Below, in pieces: positions 8,945 through 16,064 of a DNA stretch of 23,834 nucleotides (within the stretch, counting starts at the first letter, position 1; each line of letters begins with the position of its first letter). The DNA comes from JBKPDV01 sp046728075 (GTDB lineage Bacteria; Acidobacteriota; Thermoanaerobaculia; UBA5066; Gp7-AA6). The notes beneath the pieces are model-generated. The model was not told where the DNA came from, ran no database searches, and saw only the letters and a program-made list of their open reading frames with translations. The DNA is taken from the NCBI GenBank assembly GCA_046728075.1, contig JBKPDV010000156.1, positions 1 to 23,834 on the forward strand, written 5' to 3'. Position numbers and translations under genes: made by a program.

Positions 8945-9014
8945 TTGTGCTCCTCAAAGGGGCGGCCTGCCGGGAGAGACACACTCCGCCGTTTTCCAGG
9001 CCACCGACGCTCGG

Positions 9015-9043
9015 AGGGTACAAGTTGAGTGGCTGATTGTCAA
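9015..9043 (-). promoter_or_regulatory. dnaK promoter (-35 TTGACA, -10 TACCCT)
   Basis: On the minus strand TTGACA (9043-9038) is followed by a 17-nt spacer and TACCCT (9020-9015), 70 nt upstream of the dnaK ATG. The -35 is a perfect sigma-70 match; the -10 matches only 3 of 6 positions, as is common for strongly regulated promoters. The C in CTTGACA and the CCC of the -10 region could also suit a heat-shock-type sigma factor, but repression through the overlapping HAIR site is the simpler reading. Confidence 0.65.
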
Positions 9044-9044
9044 G
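9024..9044 (-). promoter_or_regulatory. HAIR-like HspR operator
   Basis: Minus strand reads CTTGACA-N7-ACTCAAC. The published HspR-associated inverted repeat is CTTGAGT-N7-ACTCAAG, so 11 of 14 defined positions match with the exact 7-nt spacing. It covers the -35 box and most of the spacer of the dnaK promoter, where bound HspR would block RNA polymerase. Confidence 0.7.
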
Positions 9045-9104
9045 TAAGAAAAGGCACTATCTAAGCGTATCTCACTAAGGTAATAGAATCAGAGAAAGCT
9101 CTTC

Positions 9105-10361
9105 CTATTCAACTACTTGGACCCCTGGCCTGCGATCCTGGACCCGCGATCGAGACCCGGCTGGGCGGATCTCGGCGACCGGAGCGAGGGTGCGGTCCAA
9201 AGAGAGATCCAAGTCGATGTTGCCTCTGGCGTTGCGCCCGTAGAGTCCGAACTTGCCATCCTCGGATCGAAGAATGTAGCGATAAGGACGGCCGTAGGGG
9301 TCCTCGAGGGCCCGTTCGGAAAGGATGCGCGCCACCACCAGATCTTCGAGGCTTCTCGGATACTGACCGGAGGAGTCGTAGAAGACACGAACGGCTCGTT
9401 CCAGCGCGACCAGCCGGGCAAGCGAAACGGACTTGAAGAGACTGGTGGATTCGCTGGATTGCGCCGGCGGGCGAAGGAGAAGATTCCAGGGATTGCGCGG
9501 AACGAGCCAGATTGCCAGCAGAACGACTCCGAGAATCGCCGCCCAGAGCAGCACCGGCGCGGCGGGTACGCGGGAGGGAGGCGGCGCGGGGCGGGCGGGT
9601 ACAGCTGCGGGCCGCGGCGCTCCTTCCACGATCAGATTGCGGTCCGAGAGCTCCGCCAGACCTTTGTATACCTCGAAATCAGAAAGAAACGCTCTCTCGA
9701 GGAGGTCGGTCACATCACGCTTTCCGTCGACCCATCTCCACACTTCCGCCTCGGCACGCGAAACCGCCAGGACGCCCTCGCCCGCTTCCTCGCCTCCGTG
9801 CACGAGGCGCAGCTTCTCGACGCCGGGCGCCCGGCGATACACGAGGTCGCGCGAGCGCACCTTCTTCTCGAGCATCGGCCACTCGTCCATCATCTGCGCG
9901 GCTTCCATCAGAATCGACTCGGTGGGGACGGGCGACATGTGATCGGCGTCGTAGTCGATGGAAGCTTCCTGGGTGAATCGGAAGCGGCCGTCGGTCCATC
10001 GGAAGCTGGAAAAGACAATTCGGAAGATCTGAAGACGCAGAGCCTCGCGCAAATCCTCGGGGGTGACCAGGCGTTCCCGTATCAGGAGAAAACCGAGGCG
10101 CTGCTGGGACTCCTTCTGAAGGTGCAGGATTCGCGCGAGCTGTTCGTCGTTGATCCGACCGCCCCGCACGAGCAGCGAGCCGATCCGGTTGTCCAGCCGG
10201 TGCGTGGCCGATTCGGCGGACACGACCTGTCCGCCGAGGAAGGAGATGGTGACCGTATCGTCCGGGCCTTCGACGACCAACACTCCGCTCTTGCGCTGAA
10301 GGCCCAGCACTTGAAAGATGTCGTTGATCGAAAAGACGCGCAGCGTCCCTTCAAGGCCCAT
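9105..10361 (-). CDS. PATAN (DUF4388) protein with transmembrane anchor and pseudopilin-like tail
   Basis: 418 residues from ATG at 10361. The longer frame to 10427 was rejected because GGAAGGA sits 5 nt before this ATG and MGLEGTLRVF begins the domain. The PATAN/DUF4388 domain (1 to about 130) contains INDIFQVLGLQRKSGVLVV, the repeat-like RIGSLLVRGGRINDEQLA and RLGFLLIRERLVTPEDLREA, then RIVFSSFRWTDGRFRF. A winged-helix-like middle (about 196-247) ends DRNLIVEG. A Pro-rich linker and one membrane helix (about 268-287) follow. Residues 310-390 resemble the soluble end of type II secretion pseudopilins: YDSSGQYPRSLEDLV, DPYGRPYRYIL, KFGLYGRN. PATAN proteins are linked to gliding motility, exopolysaccharide and type IV pili in Myxococcota. 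The gene overlaps the upstream TPR gene by 11 nt, implying coupled translation. Confidence 0.8.
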   Translation of the reverse strand: MGLEGTLRVFSINDIFQVLGLQRKSGVLVVEGPDDTVTISFLGGQVVSAESATHRLDNRIGSLLVRGGRINDEQLARILHLQKESQQRLGFLLIRERLVTPEDLREALRLQIFRIVFSSFRWTDGRFRFTQEASIDYDADHMSPVPTESILMEAAQMMDEWPMLEKKVRSRDLVYRRAPGVEKLRLVHGGEEAGEGVLAVSRAEAEVWRWVDGKRDVTDLLERAFLSDFEVYKGLAELSDRNLIVEGAPRPAAVPARPAPPPSRVPAAPVLLWAAILGVVLLAIWLVPRNPWNLLLRPPAQSSESTSLFKSVSLARLVALERAVRVFYDSSGQYPRSLEDLVVARILSERALEDPYGRPYRYILRSEDGKFGLYGRNARGNIDLDLSLDRTLAPVAEIRPAGSRSRVQDRRPGVQVVE

Positions 10362-12240
10362 GAGATTCCTTCCAGGCGCTCCGCTGCGAGAACAGCCAGA
10401 CGATTCCCGCCAGAGCGAGTGGCGCAACGACGATGGCGCGCCAGGCGCGCGGAGGAGGCAACGGGCGGAGATCGTAGAAGTTCACGCTGATCATCGCCGC
10501 CGCGATGAGGAACAGGAAGAGAAAGAAGACCAGAAAGGAGACCACCGGACGGTCGGCGAGCTCCGAATGGGTTCCCGGCAACACCAGCGAAGTCACTCGG
10601 CAGCTCCAATCCTTCCAGAGGGTCCGCCGGCGAATCTCGCGGGTCTGCGCGACGTGCGCCTCGATTCCGGGCGACTCCTTGCGCAGGTAGAGACGCACGC
10701 ATTCGGAGCAGTAAAGCGCCGACTCCCCCATCTTCTTGCAGCGAAAACAGAAGGGCTTGCCGCACCGAGAGCACTCCCCGGCCAGAAGCTCGCGAGACTC
10801 GAGGGTCCCCGTCCAGAGGATTCCGAGGACCAGAAGAACCCAGGGGCCCAGAGTCAGGGGCGAGAAGACGAGATCCGTGAGACGCAGGGGCGTCGCGTGG
10901 CCCGGAAGCCGACGGCTCTTGGACTGCGCATTCCACTCTTCGACTTTGCGGCGCGCGCGCGAGACCGGGTACACCGCAGACACCACGCGTGCCAGGGTGG
11001 GACGGTCGGCCCAGCCGCGGACACTCCAGTCGGAAATCCCGCGAGCCTTCGCCATCGCGGCGGCCTGGCCGTCGAAGTCGTAGGCCTCGCCCCGCGCGAG
11101 GGAAAGGTTGTAATACGCCTCCGCCGCTCCTGGAGCCCGCGAAGCGGCTGCTTCGTAGTCCCGGATGGCCGCGGCGAAGTCTCCATCCTGAAAATGGACG
11201 TTGCCGCGATTCAAGAAGGGCCGATAGTCGCCGGAATTTGCCGCAATGGCCCGGTCGTAGGAGGTGAGCGCGCGCTCCGAGTCTCCCGAGCGCTCGGCGT
11301 ACATGCCCAGAAGGAACCAGACGTCCGGATCTTCGAAAAACACGGTCGAGGCCTGTCGGAGCCCGTCCTCCGCGCTCCCGTCCTCGCGCTGCTCTTCCAG
11401 GTCGACGGCGGCGACGTACAGCGGGGAGCGCTCGACGATGTTCTCGCGCGCCACGACGGCGGCGATAGGCGCAATCAGTCCGAGCAGCCCCAGCGCCACG
11501 CCCAGCGCCCACCGCTCCCTCTTCGAGGCGTACGGGAAGACCAGCGCGGCCCAGCACAGCGCGGCCCAGAATGGGCCCAGCCCGAACGCGAACGGCAGCG
11601 CGAAGACGAGCAGCCCCAGCGGAAGCGCGGCCCGAGGAGCGAAGTAATAGGTGGAGACTTCCTCCAGGTTGTGCGCGATTCGCGGGGAATGGTGGATGAT
11701 CAGAGCCAGCACGAACGCGATCACCGCCGCCGCGAATGCCGCCGCCGCCCAGATCGCGAGGGAGGAAAGGACGGCTAACCGCGACTCGTGCGTCGCGAGA
11801 AGCGTAATTCCGACCTCGGGGATCTTGCGAAACGCGCTTGCCCACGCTCGCTGCCGCAGGAGAAAGCCGATGCGGGAAAGATGCGCGTCGAGATTCGCAT
11901 CATCGAGCTCGACGGCGGTCTCGAAGGCGCGCCGCGCCCGCTCCACCCGTCCGCCCGCTTCCGCCCTGCGGCCCTCGTGGACAGCCGTTCGGGAGAAATC
12001 CGAGAGACGATGAACTCCCACGGCTCGCGCCGTCCTTTGCATGTCGGCGAGCGCCGCCGCGGCGACGCGCGTGTCGTCCTCGAGATGAGCATTCAGGAAT
12101 TCGAACCATCGCGCGCGGTAGAGGCCGCGGGTGACCGGTGGGGGCAGCGGAGACACGGCCTCCTGAGCCAGGAGAGCCGCTCCCGGGCAGAAGCTGGCCG
12201 CGAAAAGGAAGAAGAGAACGCGGAATCGCAAATCAGGCAT
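10351..12240 (-). CDS. Polytopic TPR membrane protein with three CxxC pairs
   Basis: 629 residues. I chose ATG at 12240 (MPDLRFRVLFFLFAASF..., AGGA 8 nt upstream) because the 46 extra residues of the longer frame are translated repeat DNA, while this start gives a signal peptide (1-26). TPR-like helices lie at about 55-140. Hydrophobic segments are at about 155-183, 204-236 and 244-263. More TPRs are at about 303-400 (WFLLGMYAERSGDSERALTSY, FLNRGNVHFQDGDFAAAI, AYYNLSLARGEAYDFDG). A helix near 462-478 precedes a putative zinc site at residues 490-514 (C-x2-C-x4-C-x2-C-x9-C-x2-C; CSRCGKPFCFRC and YCSEC). Two final helices are at about 566-585 and 602-618. It may act as an envelope scaffold; no enzymatic motif is visible. 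It overlaps the PATAN gene, so the two products probably act together. Confidence 0.8.
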   Translation of the reverse strand: MPDLRFRVLFFLFAASFCPGAALLAQEAVSPLPPPVTRGLYRARWFEFLNAHLEDDTRVAAAALADMQRTARAVGVHRLSDFSRTAVHEGRRAEAGGRVERARRAFETAVELDDANLDAHLSRIGFLLRQRAWASAFRKIPEVGITLLATHESRLAVLSSLAIWAAAAFAAAVIAFVLALIIHHSPRIAHNLEEVSTYYFAPRAALPLGLLVFALPFAFGLGPFWAALCWAALVFPYASKRERWALGVALGLLGLIAPIAAVVARENIVERSPLYVAAVDLEEQREDGSAEDGLRQASTVFFEDPDVWFLLGMYAERSGDSERALTSYDRAIAANSGDYRPFLNRGNVHFQDGDFAAAIRDYEAAASRAPGAAEAYYNLSLARGEAYDFDGQAAAMAKARGISDWSVRGWADRPTLARVVSAVYPVSRARRKVEEWNAQSKSRRLPGHATPLRLTDLVFSPLTLGPWVLLVLGILWTGTLESRELLAGECSRCGKPFCFRCKKMGESALYCSECVRLYLRKESPGIEAHVAQTREIRRRTLWKDWSCRVTSLVLPGTHSELADRPVVSFLVFFLFLFLIAAAMISVNFYDLRPLPPPRAWRAIVVAPLALAGIVWLFSQRSAWKESHGP

Positions 12241-12331
12241 CCGGAATCCTGGGGCGCTCCGCCGGGCGGAAGCCTTCACGACGTCTTCTCGATTCCCCGC
12301 TTCCGCTTCCCGATTCCCGGCTCGCGCTTCA
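12222..12331. repeat. Degenerate inverted heptad array, GGGAATC-like
   Basis: The left arm (12222-12249) reads in 7-bp steps GGAATCG, CAAATCA, GGCATCC, GGAATCC. The right arm (12290-12331) reads CGATTCC, CCGCTTC, CGCTTCC, CGATTCC, CGGCTCG, CGCTTCA. GGAATC and GATTCC are inverted. It spans the whole gap between the DUF1844 and TPR genes, and includes the DUF1844 stop codon (TGA at 12331-12329) and the first codons of the TPR gene. Units are more diverged than in the other arrays. Confidence 0.6.
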
Positions 12332-12805
12332 CTTGGCGGGCCGACGCGACATCTCCACAAAGGCGAGGCGCAGCTCATAGAGCGCGCGGGAGAGGAAGTC
12401 CGTCTCCTCGAAGGAGAGGTTGCCGCGGGTTTTTTGCTCGAGAAGGGCGAGCCAGTCGATCATCTGCTTGGCCGCGGCCAGGTCACGGTGCGCTCGCCCG
12501 CCCGCATCGGACAGAAGGCCGAGCGCGGCATACGCGTTGGTAGCGATCCAGCCGACCAGGGCGCCGAACGGCGTCCTCGGCTCCCTCGGCTCGGGAGCTC
12601 CCTCTTCGCTCGAGGGTGGGGGCTCTGGCCCGGGGAAGGCGCGTTCTGCCTCGGCCGGCGGCGCCGGGCTTGCGACCGCCGCCTCCCGCGCGGGCGGACG
12701 GGGAGGCTCCCGCTCCTCCGGCTCGTAGTCCGGGCGAAGCTCCCCCTCGGCAGTGAACATGCGGCGGTCGAAGACGCGAATCGGTTTCTCTTCTTCTTTG
12801 GTCAT
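12329..12805 (-). CDS. DUF1844-domain protein
   Basis: 158 residues from ATG at 12805; only a weak AGG precedes the start. The N-terminus MTKEEEKPIRVFDRRMFTAEGELR is the usual lead-in for this family. A Pro/Glu/Ala-rich disordered stretch follows (about 25-80). The DUF1844 helical domain lies at about 83-152: FGALVGWIATNAYAALGLL, DLAAAKQMIDWLALLEQKT, RGNLSFEETDFLSRALYELR. DUF1844 proteins are small, cytosolic and of unknown role, seen mostly in Acidobacteriota and deltaproteobacterial lineages. Upstream on the minus strand TAAAAT lies 12 nt before the ATG and could be a -10 box. It is divergent from mazG across 127 bp. Confidence 0.88.
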   Translation of the reverse strand: MTKEEEKPIRVFDRRMFTAEGELRPDYEPEEREPPRPPAREAAVASPAPPAEAERAFPGPEPPPSSEEGAPEPREPRTPFGALVGWIATNAYAALGLLSDAGGRAHRDLAAAKQMIDWLALLEQKTRGNLSFEETDFLSRALYELRLAFVEMSRRPAK

Positions 12806-12919
12806 CGCGAAGCCTAAATTTTAACCCGAATCGTTCGACAGCGCTGAGGGCGGCAGACAACGCCCGGGCCGCGAAGGCGCCCGTTTGCCACCCTGGCCGC
12901 TGTTTTTTGAGACGCCCGG

Positions 12920-12925
12920 TATGAT
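12920..12925 (+). promoter_or_regulatory. Possible leaderless -10 box for mazG
   Basis: TATGAT lies 7 nt before the ATG at 12933, and there is no ribosome site near that start. A TANNNT box this close to the start codon is the layout of leaderless transcripts known from Deinococcus and actinobacteria. No good -35 is seen at 16-18 nt. Confidence 0.4.
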
Positions 12926-12932
12926 CCCCAAC

Positions 12933-13709
12933 ATGTCGGAGCCACTGCTCGACTTAAGCGCGCTGGTCGAAAAGCTGCGCCGCGAATGCCCCTGGGACCG
13001 AGAGCAGACATTCGACACCCTAAAGACTTTCCTCCTCGAGGAGTGTTACGAGACATTGGAGGCCTTGGACGCCGGTTCGCCGGAGCGGCTGCAGGAGGAG
13101 CTCGGCGACCTGCTCTTTCAGGTTTTTCTCCTGGCGCGGCTGGCGGAGGAACAGGGGTGGTTTTCCGTGGGAGACGTCGCGGCGCTCGTTCGCGAAAAGA
13201 TGATCGACCGGCATCCTCATGTCTTCGGGGAAACTCCTGCCTCCAGCTCGGCAGAAGTCAAGCGCACCTGGGAAACGCGCAAGCGTCGAGAGAAGAGCTC
13301 GCACGATGACCCCCTCGAGAGTATCCCGGGCTCGCTTCCCGCCGTGGCGGCGGCCTATCGACAGACCCTGCGCGCCGCAGACCTGGGCTTCGACTGGGAG
13401 CGGGATGCCGACGTCGCGACCAAGATCGAAGAGGAGCTCGAGGAGTGGCGGGTGGCCGCGGCCCGGGGCGACGATCGAGCCGAGCAGAAGGAGATCGGCG
13501 ATCTTCTGCTTTCGGTCATCAATCTCGCCCGCCGCCGTAAGATCGATCCCGAATCGGCTCTCCGCCAGACCAATGCCCGCTTCCGCGCCCGATTCGCCGG
13601 AGTTTCCCGGCGGGCCCACCTCTCGGGAAGAGAGATCTCGGAGATTTCAGCCGAAGAGCTGGATCGGTATTGGGAGGAAGCGAAGAAAGAAGAAGTCGAC
13701 AGTCGGTAG
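12933..13709 (+). CDS. mazG: MazG nucleoside triphosphate pyrophosphohydrolase
   Basis: 258 residues from ATG at 12933 (ATG at 12921 is an alternative; the longer TTG frame adds untypical sequence). It has two tandem MazG domains, as in E. coli MazG. The first contains LVEKLRRECPWDREQTFDTL, the EExxE motif as LEECYE and ExxD as EELGDLLFQV. Then come DRHPHVFGE and the link VKRTWETRKRREK. The second has KIEEELEEWRVA and EQKEIGDLLLSVINLARR. It hydrolyses NTPs to NMP and pyrophosphate, cleaning the nucleotide pool and, in E. coli, affecting (p)ppGpp-dependent survival. Its last codons (VDSR) and TAG stop are made of the first unit of the AGTCGGT heptad array. It is monocistronic and convergent with the deacetylase gene. 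Confidence 0.96.
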   Translation: MSEPLLDLSALVEKLRRECPWDREQTFDTLKTFLLEECYETLEALDAGSPERLQEELGDLLFQVFLLARLAEEQGWFSVGDVAALVREKMIDRHPHVFGETPASSSAEVKRTWETRKRREKSSHDDPLESIPGSLPAVAAAYRQTLRAADLGFDWERDADVATKIEEELEEWRVAAARGDDRAEQKEIGDLLLSVINLARRRKIDPESALRQTNARFRARFAGVSRRAHLSGREISEISAEELDRYWEEAKKEEVDSR

Positions 13710-13777
13710 TCAGTAGTCGGTAGGGTTCCCGAGCGCTCCCGTCTTCACTACCGACTACGGACTACCGACTACCGACT
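13701..13777. repeat. Inverted heptad array, AGTCGGT family (copy B)
   Basis: The left arm is AGTCGGT, AGTCAGT, AGTCGGT (13701-13721). The spacer contains TTCCCGAGCG. The right arm is ACCGACT, ACGGACT, ACCGACT, ACCGACT (13750-13777). It fills the entire gap between the convergent mazG and deacetylase genes and supplies the mazG stop codon. It matches copy A at 6942-7016, including the position of the AGTCAGT and ACGGACT variants. The hairpin could terminate transcription from both sides, although there is no U-tract. Confidence 0.92.
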
Positions 13778-13779
13778 CC

Positions 13780-14691
13780 TCATTTCACCAAATCCCCCAC
13801 TCGAACGAGCTTCACTCCTTCTCGCTGCAGCTTCGGCAACTCCCGTTCCAGAACCGCGAGAGTCGCCGCATGAGGATGTCCGATCGCGACCGCGGATCCC
13901 TCTCGTCGGGCGCGAGAGGCCAGCTCGGCGAGCGACCTCTCGATGGCCGGCTCCGTCGAGACGTCGTCCAGGAACACACGGCGCGAGACGGCCCGCACAC
14001 CGGCGGCGCGGGCCTCGGCTTCGGCTACGGTTGCATCCGTCGTTCGACTGTCCACGAAGAAGAGTCTTCGTCGAGCGAGAACTTTCATGATCACGCGCAT
14101 GACGCGCGGGTCGGCGGTTGCAGCCGAACCCATGTGGTTGTTGACGCCGACCGCCCCCGGAACGGTGTCGAGATCCGCTTCGAGGATGCGGCCCAGCTCG
14201 TCGTCGGTCTGGGCGAGCAGCAGAACGCCGGGGCCCGGACGGACGGAGGGAAAACCCCTGGGCTCCATCGGCAGGTGAAGAAGGACTTCCACACCCGAGG
14301 CCTCCAGCTGCCGCGCCGCCGGAGCACTTCCCGCCAGGGCGGGCAATACGGCCGCGGAGAAAGGCGTCCTCCAGCGAGAGATCCGTTCGACGGCCGCGGG
14401 ATCGTTGCCGAGATCGTCGATCAGGATGGCGATCCGAGCCGAGTTGGGCACGGGCTCGCCGGGACTTGGACTGGGAGACGGGGGGAGGGAGGGACGCGGG
14501 GACGGGGAGACGGGGGGACGGGCAGAACGGACGGGGCGACGGGGGGACGGGGAGACGGGGAGAGTCGGTTGCCGAATCGGTGCCTCTTCTCGGGGCGCAC
14601 GAGTCTTGACGTAGAGAAGAATCCCGAGAAGGAGAGAGAGAATGGCGAAAAAGATGGTGACCGGGGAAACGCGGGAACGCTTGGGGCTCAA
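13780..14691 (-). CDS. Divergent polysaccharide deacetylase family protein (YibQ-like)
   Basis: 303 residues from TTG at 14691, the only usable start in frame; the ribosome site is weak. A membrane anchor lies at about 10-28 (VTIFFAILSLLLGILLYV). A Pro/Ser/Arg-rich linker (about 40-78) is encoded by a G-rich octamer repeat. The divergent polysaccharide deacetylase domain (84-303) shows the family motifs ARIAILIDDLGND, LLHLPMEP, GVNNHMGSAAT, FFVDSRTT and AIGHPHAATL, so the active-site Asp/His residues look intact. It should act on a periplasmic sugar polymer or peptidoglycan fragment. The order EnvC - S41 protease - deacetylase is conserved in many proteobacteria (envC-yibQ in E. coli), and it is the last gene of that operon here. 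Confidence 0.9.
   Translation of the reverse strand: MSPKRSRVSPVTIFFAILSLLLGILLYVKTRAPREEAPIRQPTLPVSPSPRRPVRSARPPVSPSPRPSLPPSPSPSPGEPVPNSARIAILIDDLGNDPAAVERISRWRTPFSAAVLPALAGSAPAARQLEASGVEVLLHLPMEPRGFPSVRPGPGVLLLAQTDDELGRILEADLDTVPGAVGVNNHMGSAATADPRVMRVIMKVLARRRLFFVDSRTTDATVAEAEARAAGVRAVSRRVFLDDVSTEPAIERSLAELASRARREGSAVAIGHPHAATLAVLERELPKLQREGVKLVRVGDLVK
14471..14566. repeat. G-rich 8-bp tandem repeat inside the deacetylase gene
   Basis: The plus strand carries irregular units of GGGGAGAC and GGGGGGAC with some 7-12 bp variants. On the coding strand they give a Pro-Ser/Pro-Arg linker (PVSPSP, RRPVRS, SPSPRPSLPP). The same words form the intergenic repeat at 15972-16052. The plus strand holds many runs of four to six G and could form G-quadruplexes. 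Confidence 0.8.
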
Positions 14692-14754
14692 CTGGGGCGG
14701 CGATGTCTCGGGGAACGCCTCACGTTCTTACTCTCTCGTCTCGCACGCGCCAAG

Positions 14755-15921
14755 CTATGCGGCCCGTTTGGCCGGCGACGCCCCTCTGGCGATCTCGAGT
14801 CCGCGGATCAGGATCAAGTCCTTGCCCTCGCCTTCCCCCGGGAAAACGATCACGCGTTCGTCGGGTGCAAGCCCGTGCCCGGCCAGCAGCGTCCCCGAGG
14901 GCGACCGATAGCGGGCCACTGTCATGTAGAGCGTTCCTCCCGATTCCGTCGGGATTGGCCGCTGGACGATCGCCATCCCCACCGTGGCTTCTCCCACAGT
15001 GATTCCCTCGGCGCGGTCATGCAGGGCCGCCGCGAAAACCTCCGAAGGTCCTCCCGTCGCATCGTCGGTGAGAAGGACCGTGCGTCCCTTCCAGACTCGT
15101 TCGCCCGTGACCGCGAGCGGAGGGAGGGTGGCTTTTCGAGAAACCACCTTTGCGATCTCGCCCTTTCCGGTGAACAGCGCCGCCGACGGACCGGCGTCGG
15201 CGATTTCTCCTCCGATCGAGCCCCGAAGATCGAGAATCAGGCGGGAGATCGAGCGGCGATTCGCCTCTTCCAGCGCTTGTCGTACGGCGTCAGCCGTCTC
15301 TCTCGTGAAGGAGGGAATCCGCACGATCGCCACATCGCGCTCCCAGCGCGTCGTGACGGGAGCGGATGTGAGCTTCGCGCGCGAGACTTTCAGCGGAACG
15401 CGTTTTTCGTCGCCTCCGCGAAACAGCACGAGCTCGACATGGGTTCCTTCCGGCCCTTCGAGCGACGCCTTGACCTTCCAGAGGGGAAAGTTGCGCACCT
15501 GCTTGCCGTCGATCATGTCGATCAGGTCGCCCGGCTTCACGCCGGCCTTCTCGGCGGGCGAACCGGGCAGCGGGGCGACGACGTACGGGAGCCCTCCGCG
15601 CCGCGCCAGGACGATCCCCGGCCCGACTGCGCCCGAGCCCAGCTGGGCGCGGTAAGCGGCGCGTTCCGAAGCGGGCACGTAATAGGAAAAGGGATCGAGG
15701 GCGTCGGACATCCCGTCATAGGCCCCCTGCAAGAGGGCTTTCGTCTCGACTGGCTCGACGTAGTTCTGGCGGGTCAGGCTCAGCACGTCCGAGAAAATCG
15801 TGAGGGCGCGAGTCGCGGGATCGCGCCCCGACCCGTTGGGATTGGTGACGGCGCGGATCGAGAGAAGCGCCGCCACGGAGCCGACCACGAAGAGGAGACG
15901 GGAGCGGTTGTTTCGCATCAT
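14755..15921 (-). CDS. S41-family C-terminal-processing protease homologue, catalytic Ser and Lys replaced
   Basis: 388 residues from ATG at 15921; GGAGG lies 13 nt upstream, and ATG 15918 or 15954 are alternatives. A membrane anchor or signal (about 8-24) is followed by a helical segment (YVEPVETKALLQGAYDGMSDAL). A PDZ domain spans about 95-180 (LPYVVAPLPGSPAEKAGVKP, GDLIDMIDGKQV). The S41 core begins near 195 (VAIVRIPSFTRET, LILDLRGSIGGEI). Aligned to E. coli Tsp (S430, D441, K455), the equivalents here are G291, D302 and M316 in DDATGGPSEVFAAALHD and GEATVGMAIVQ. It is therefore probably not a Ser/Lys protease; S293, next to E294, is the only nearby serine. It lies between the EnvC-like and deacetylase genes and may be a scaffold or substrate-presenting partner. 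Confidence 0.88.
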   Translation of the reverse strand: MMRNNRSRLLFVVGSVAALLSIRAVTNPNGSGRDPATRALTIFSDVLSLTRQNYVEPVETKALLQGAYDGMSDALDPFSYYVPASERAAYRAQLGSGAVGPGIVLARRGGLPYVVAPLPGSPAEKAGVKPGDLIDMIDGKQVRNFPLWKVKASLEGPEGTHVELVLFRGGDEKRVPLKVSRAKLTSAPVTTRWERDVAIVRIPSFTRETADAVRQALEEANRRSISRLILDLRGSIGGEIADAGPSAALFTGKGEIAKVVSRKATLPPLAVTGERVWKGRTVLLTDDATGGPSEVFAAALHDRAEGITVGEATVGMAIVQRPIPTESGGTLYMTVARYRSPSGTLLAGHGLAPDERVIVFPGEGEGKDLILIRGLEIARGASPAKRAA

Positions 15922-15971
15922 TGGGATGGTAACACCTCCCCTCTCATCAGCCATTCCGACACGGTCGAGCA

Positions 15972-16052
15972 GGGGGACGGGGGGACTGAGGGACGGGGAG
16001 ACGGGGTGAAGGGCCTCACCCCCCGTCCCCCCTTCTCCACGTCCCCCCGTCC
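15972..16052. repeat. G-rich inverted 7/8-bp array
   Basis: The left arm (15972-16008) has runs GGGGGAC, GGGGGGAC, GGGAC, GGGGAGAC, GGGGTGA. After a 7-nt spacer the right arm (16016-16052) gives the C-rich complement. GGGGTGA and TCACCCC form the hairpin tip. It fills the gap between the envC-like and S41 genes. Both strands contain four or more G-runs, so it is G-quadruplex-capable. Confidence 0.85.
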
Positions 16053-16064
16053 GAAGCTATCGCG

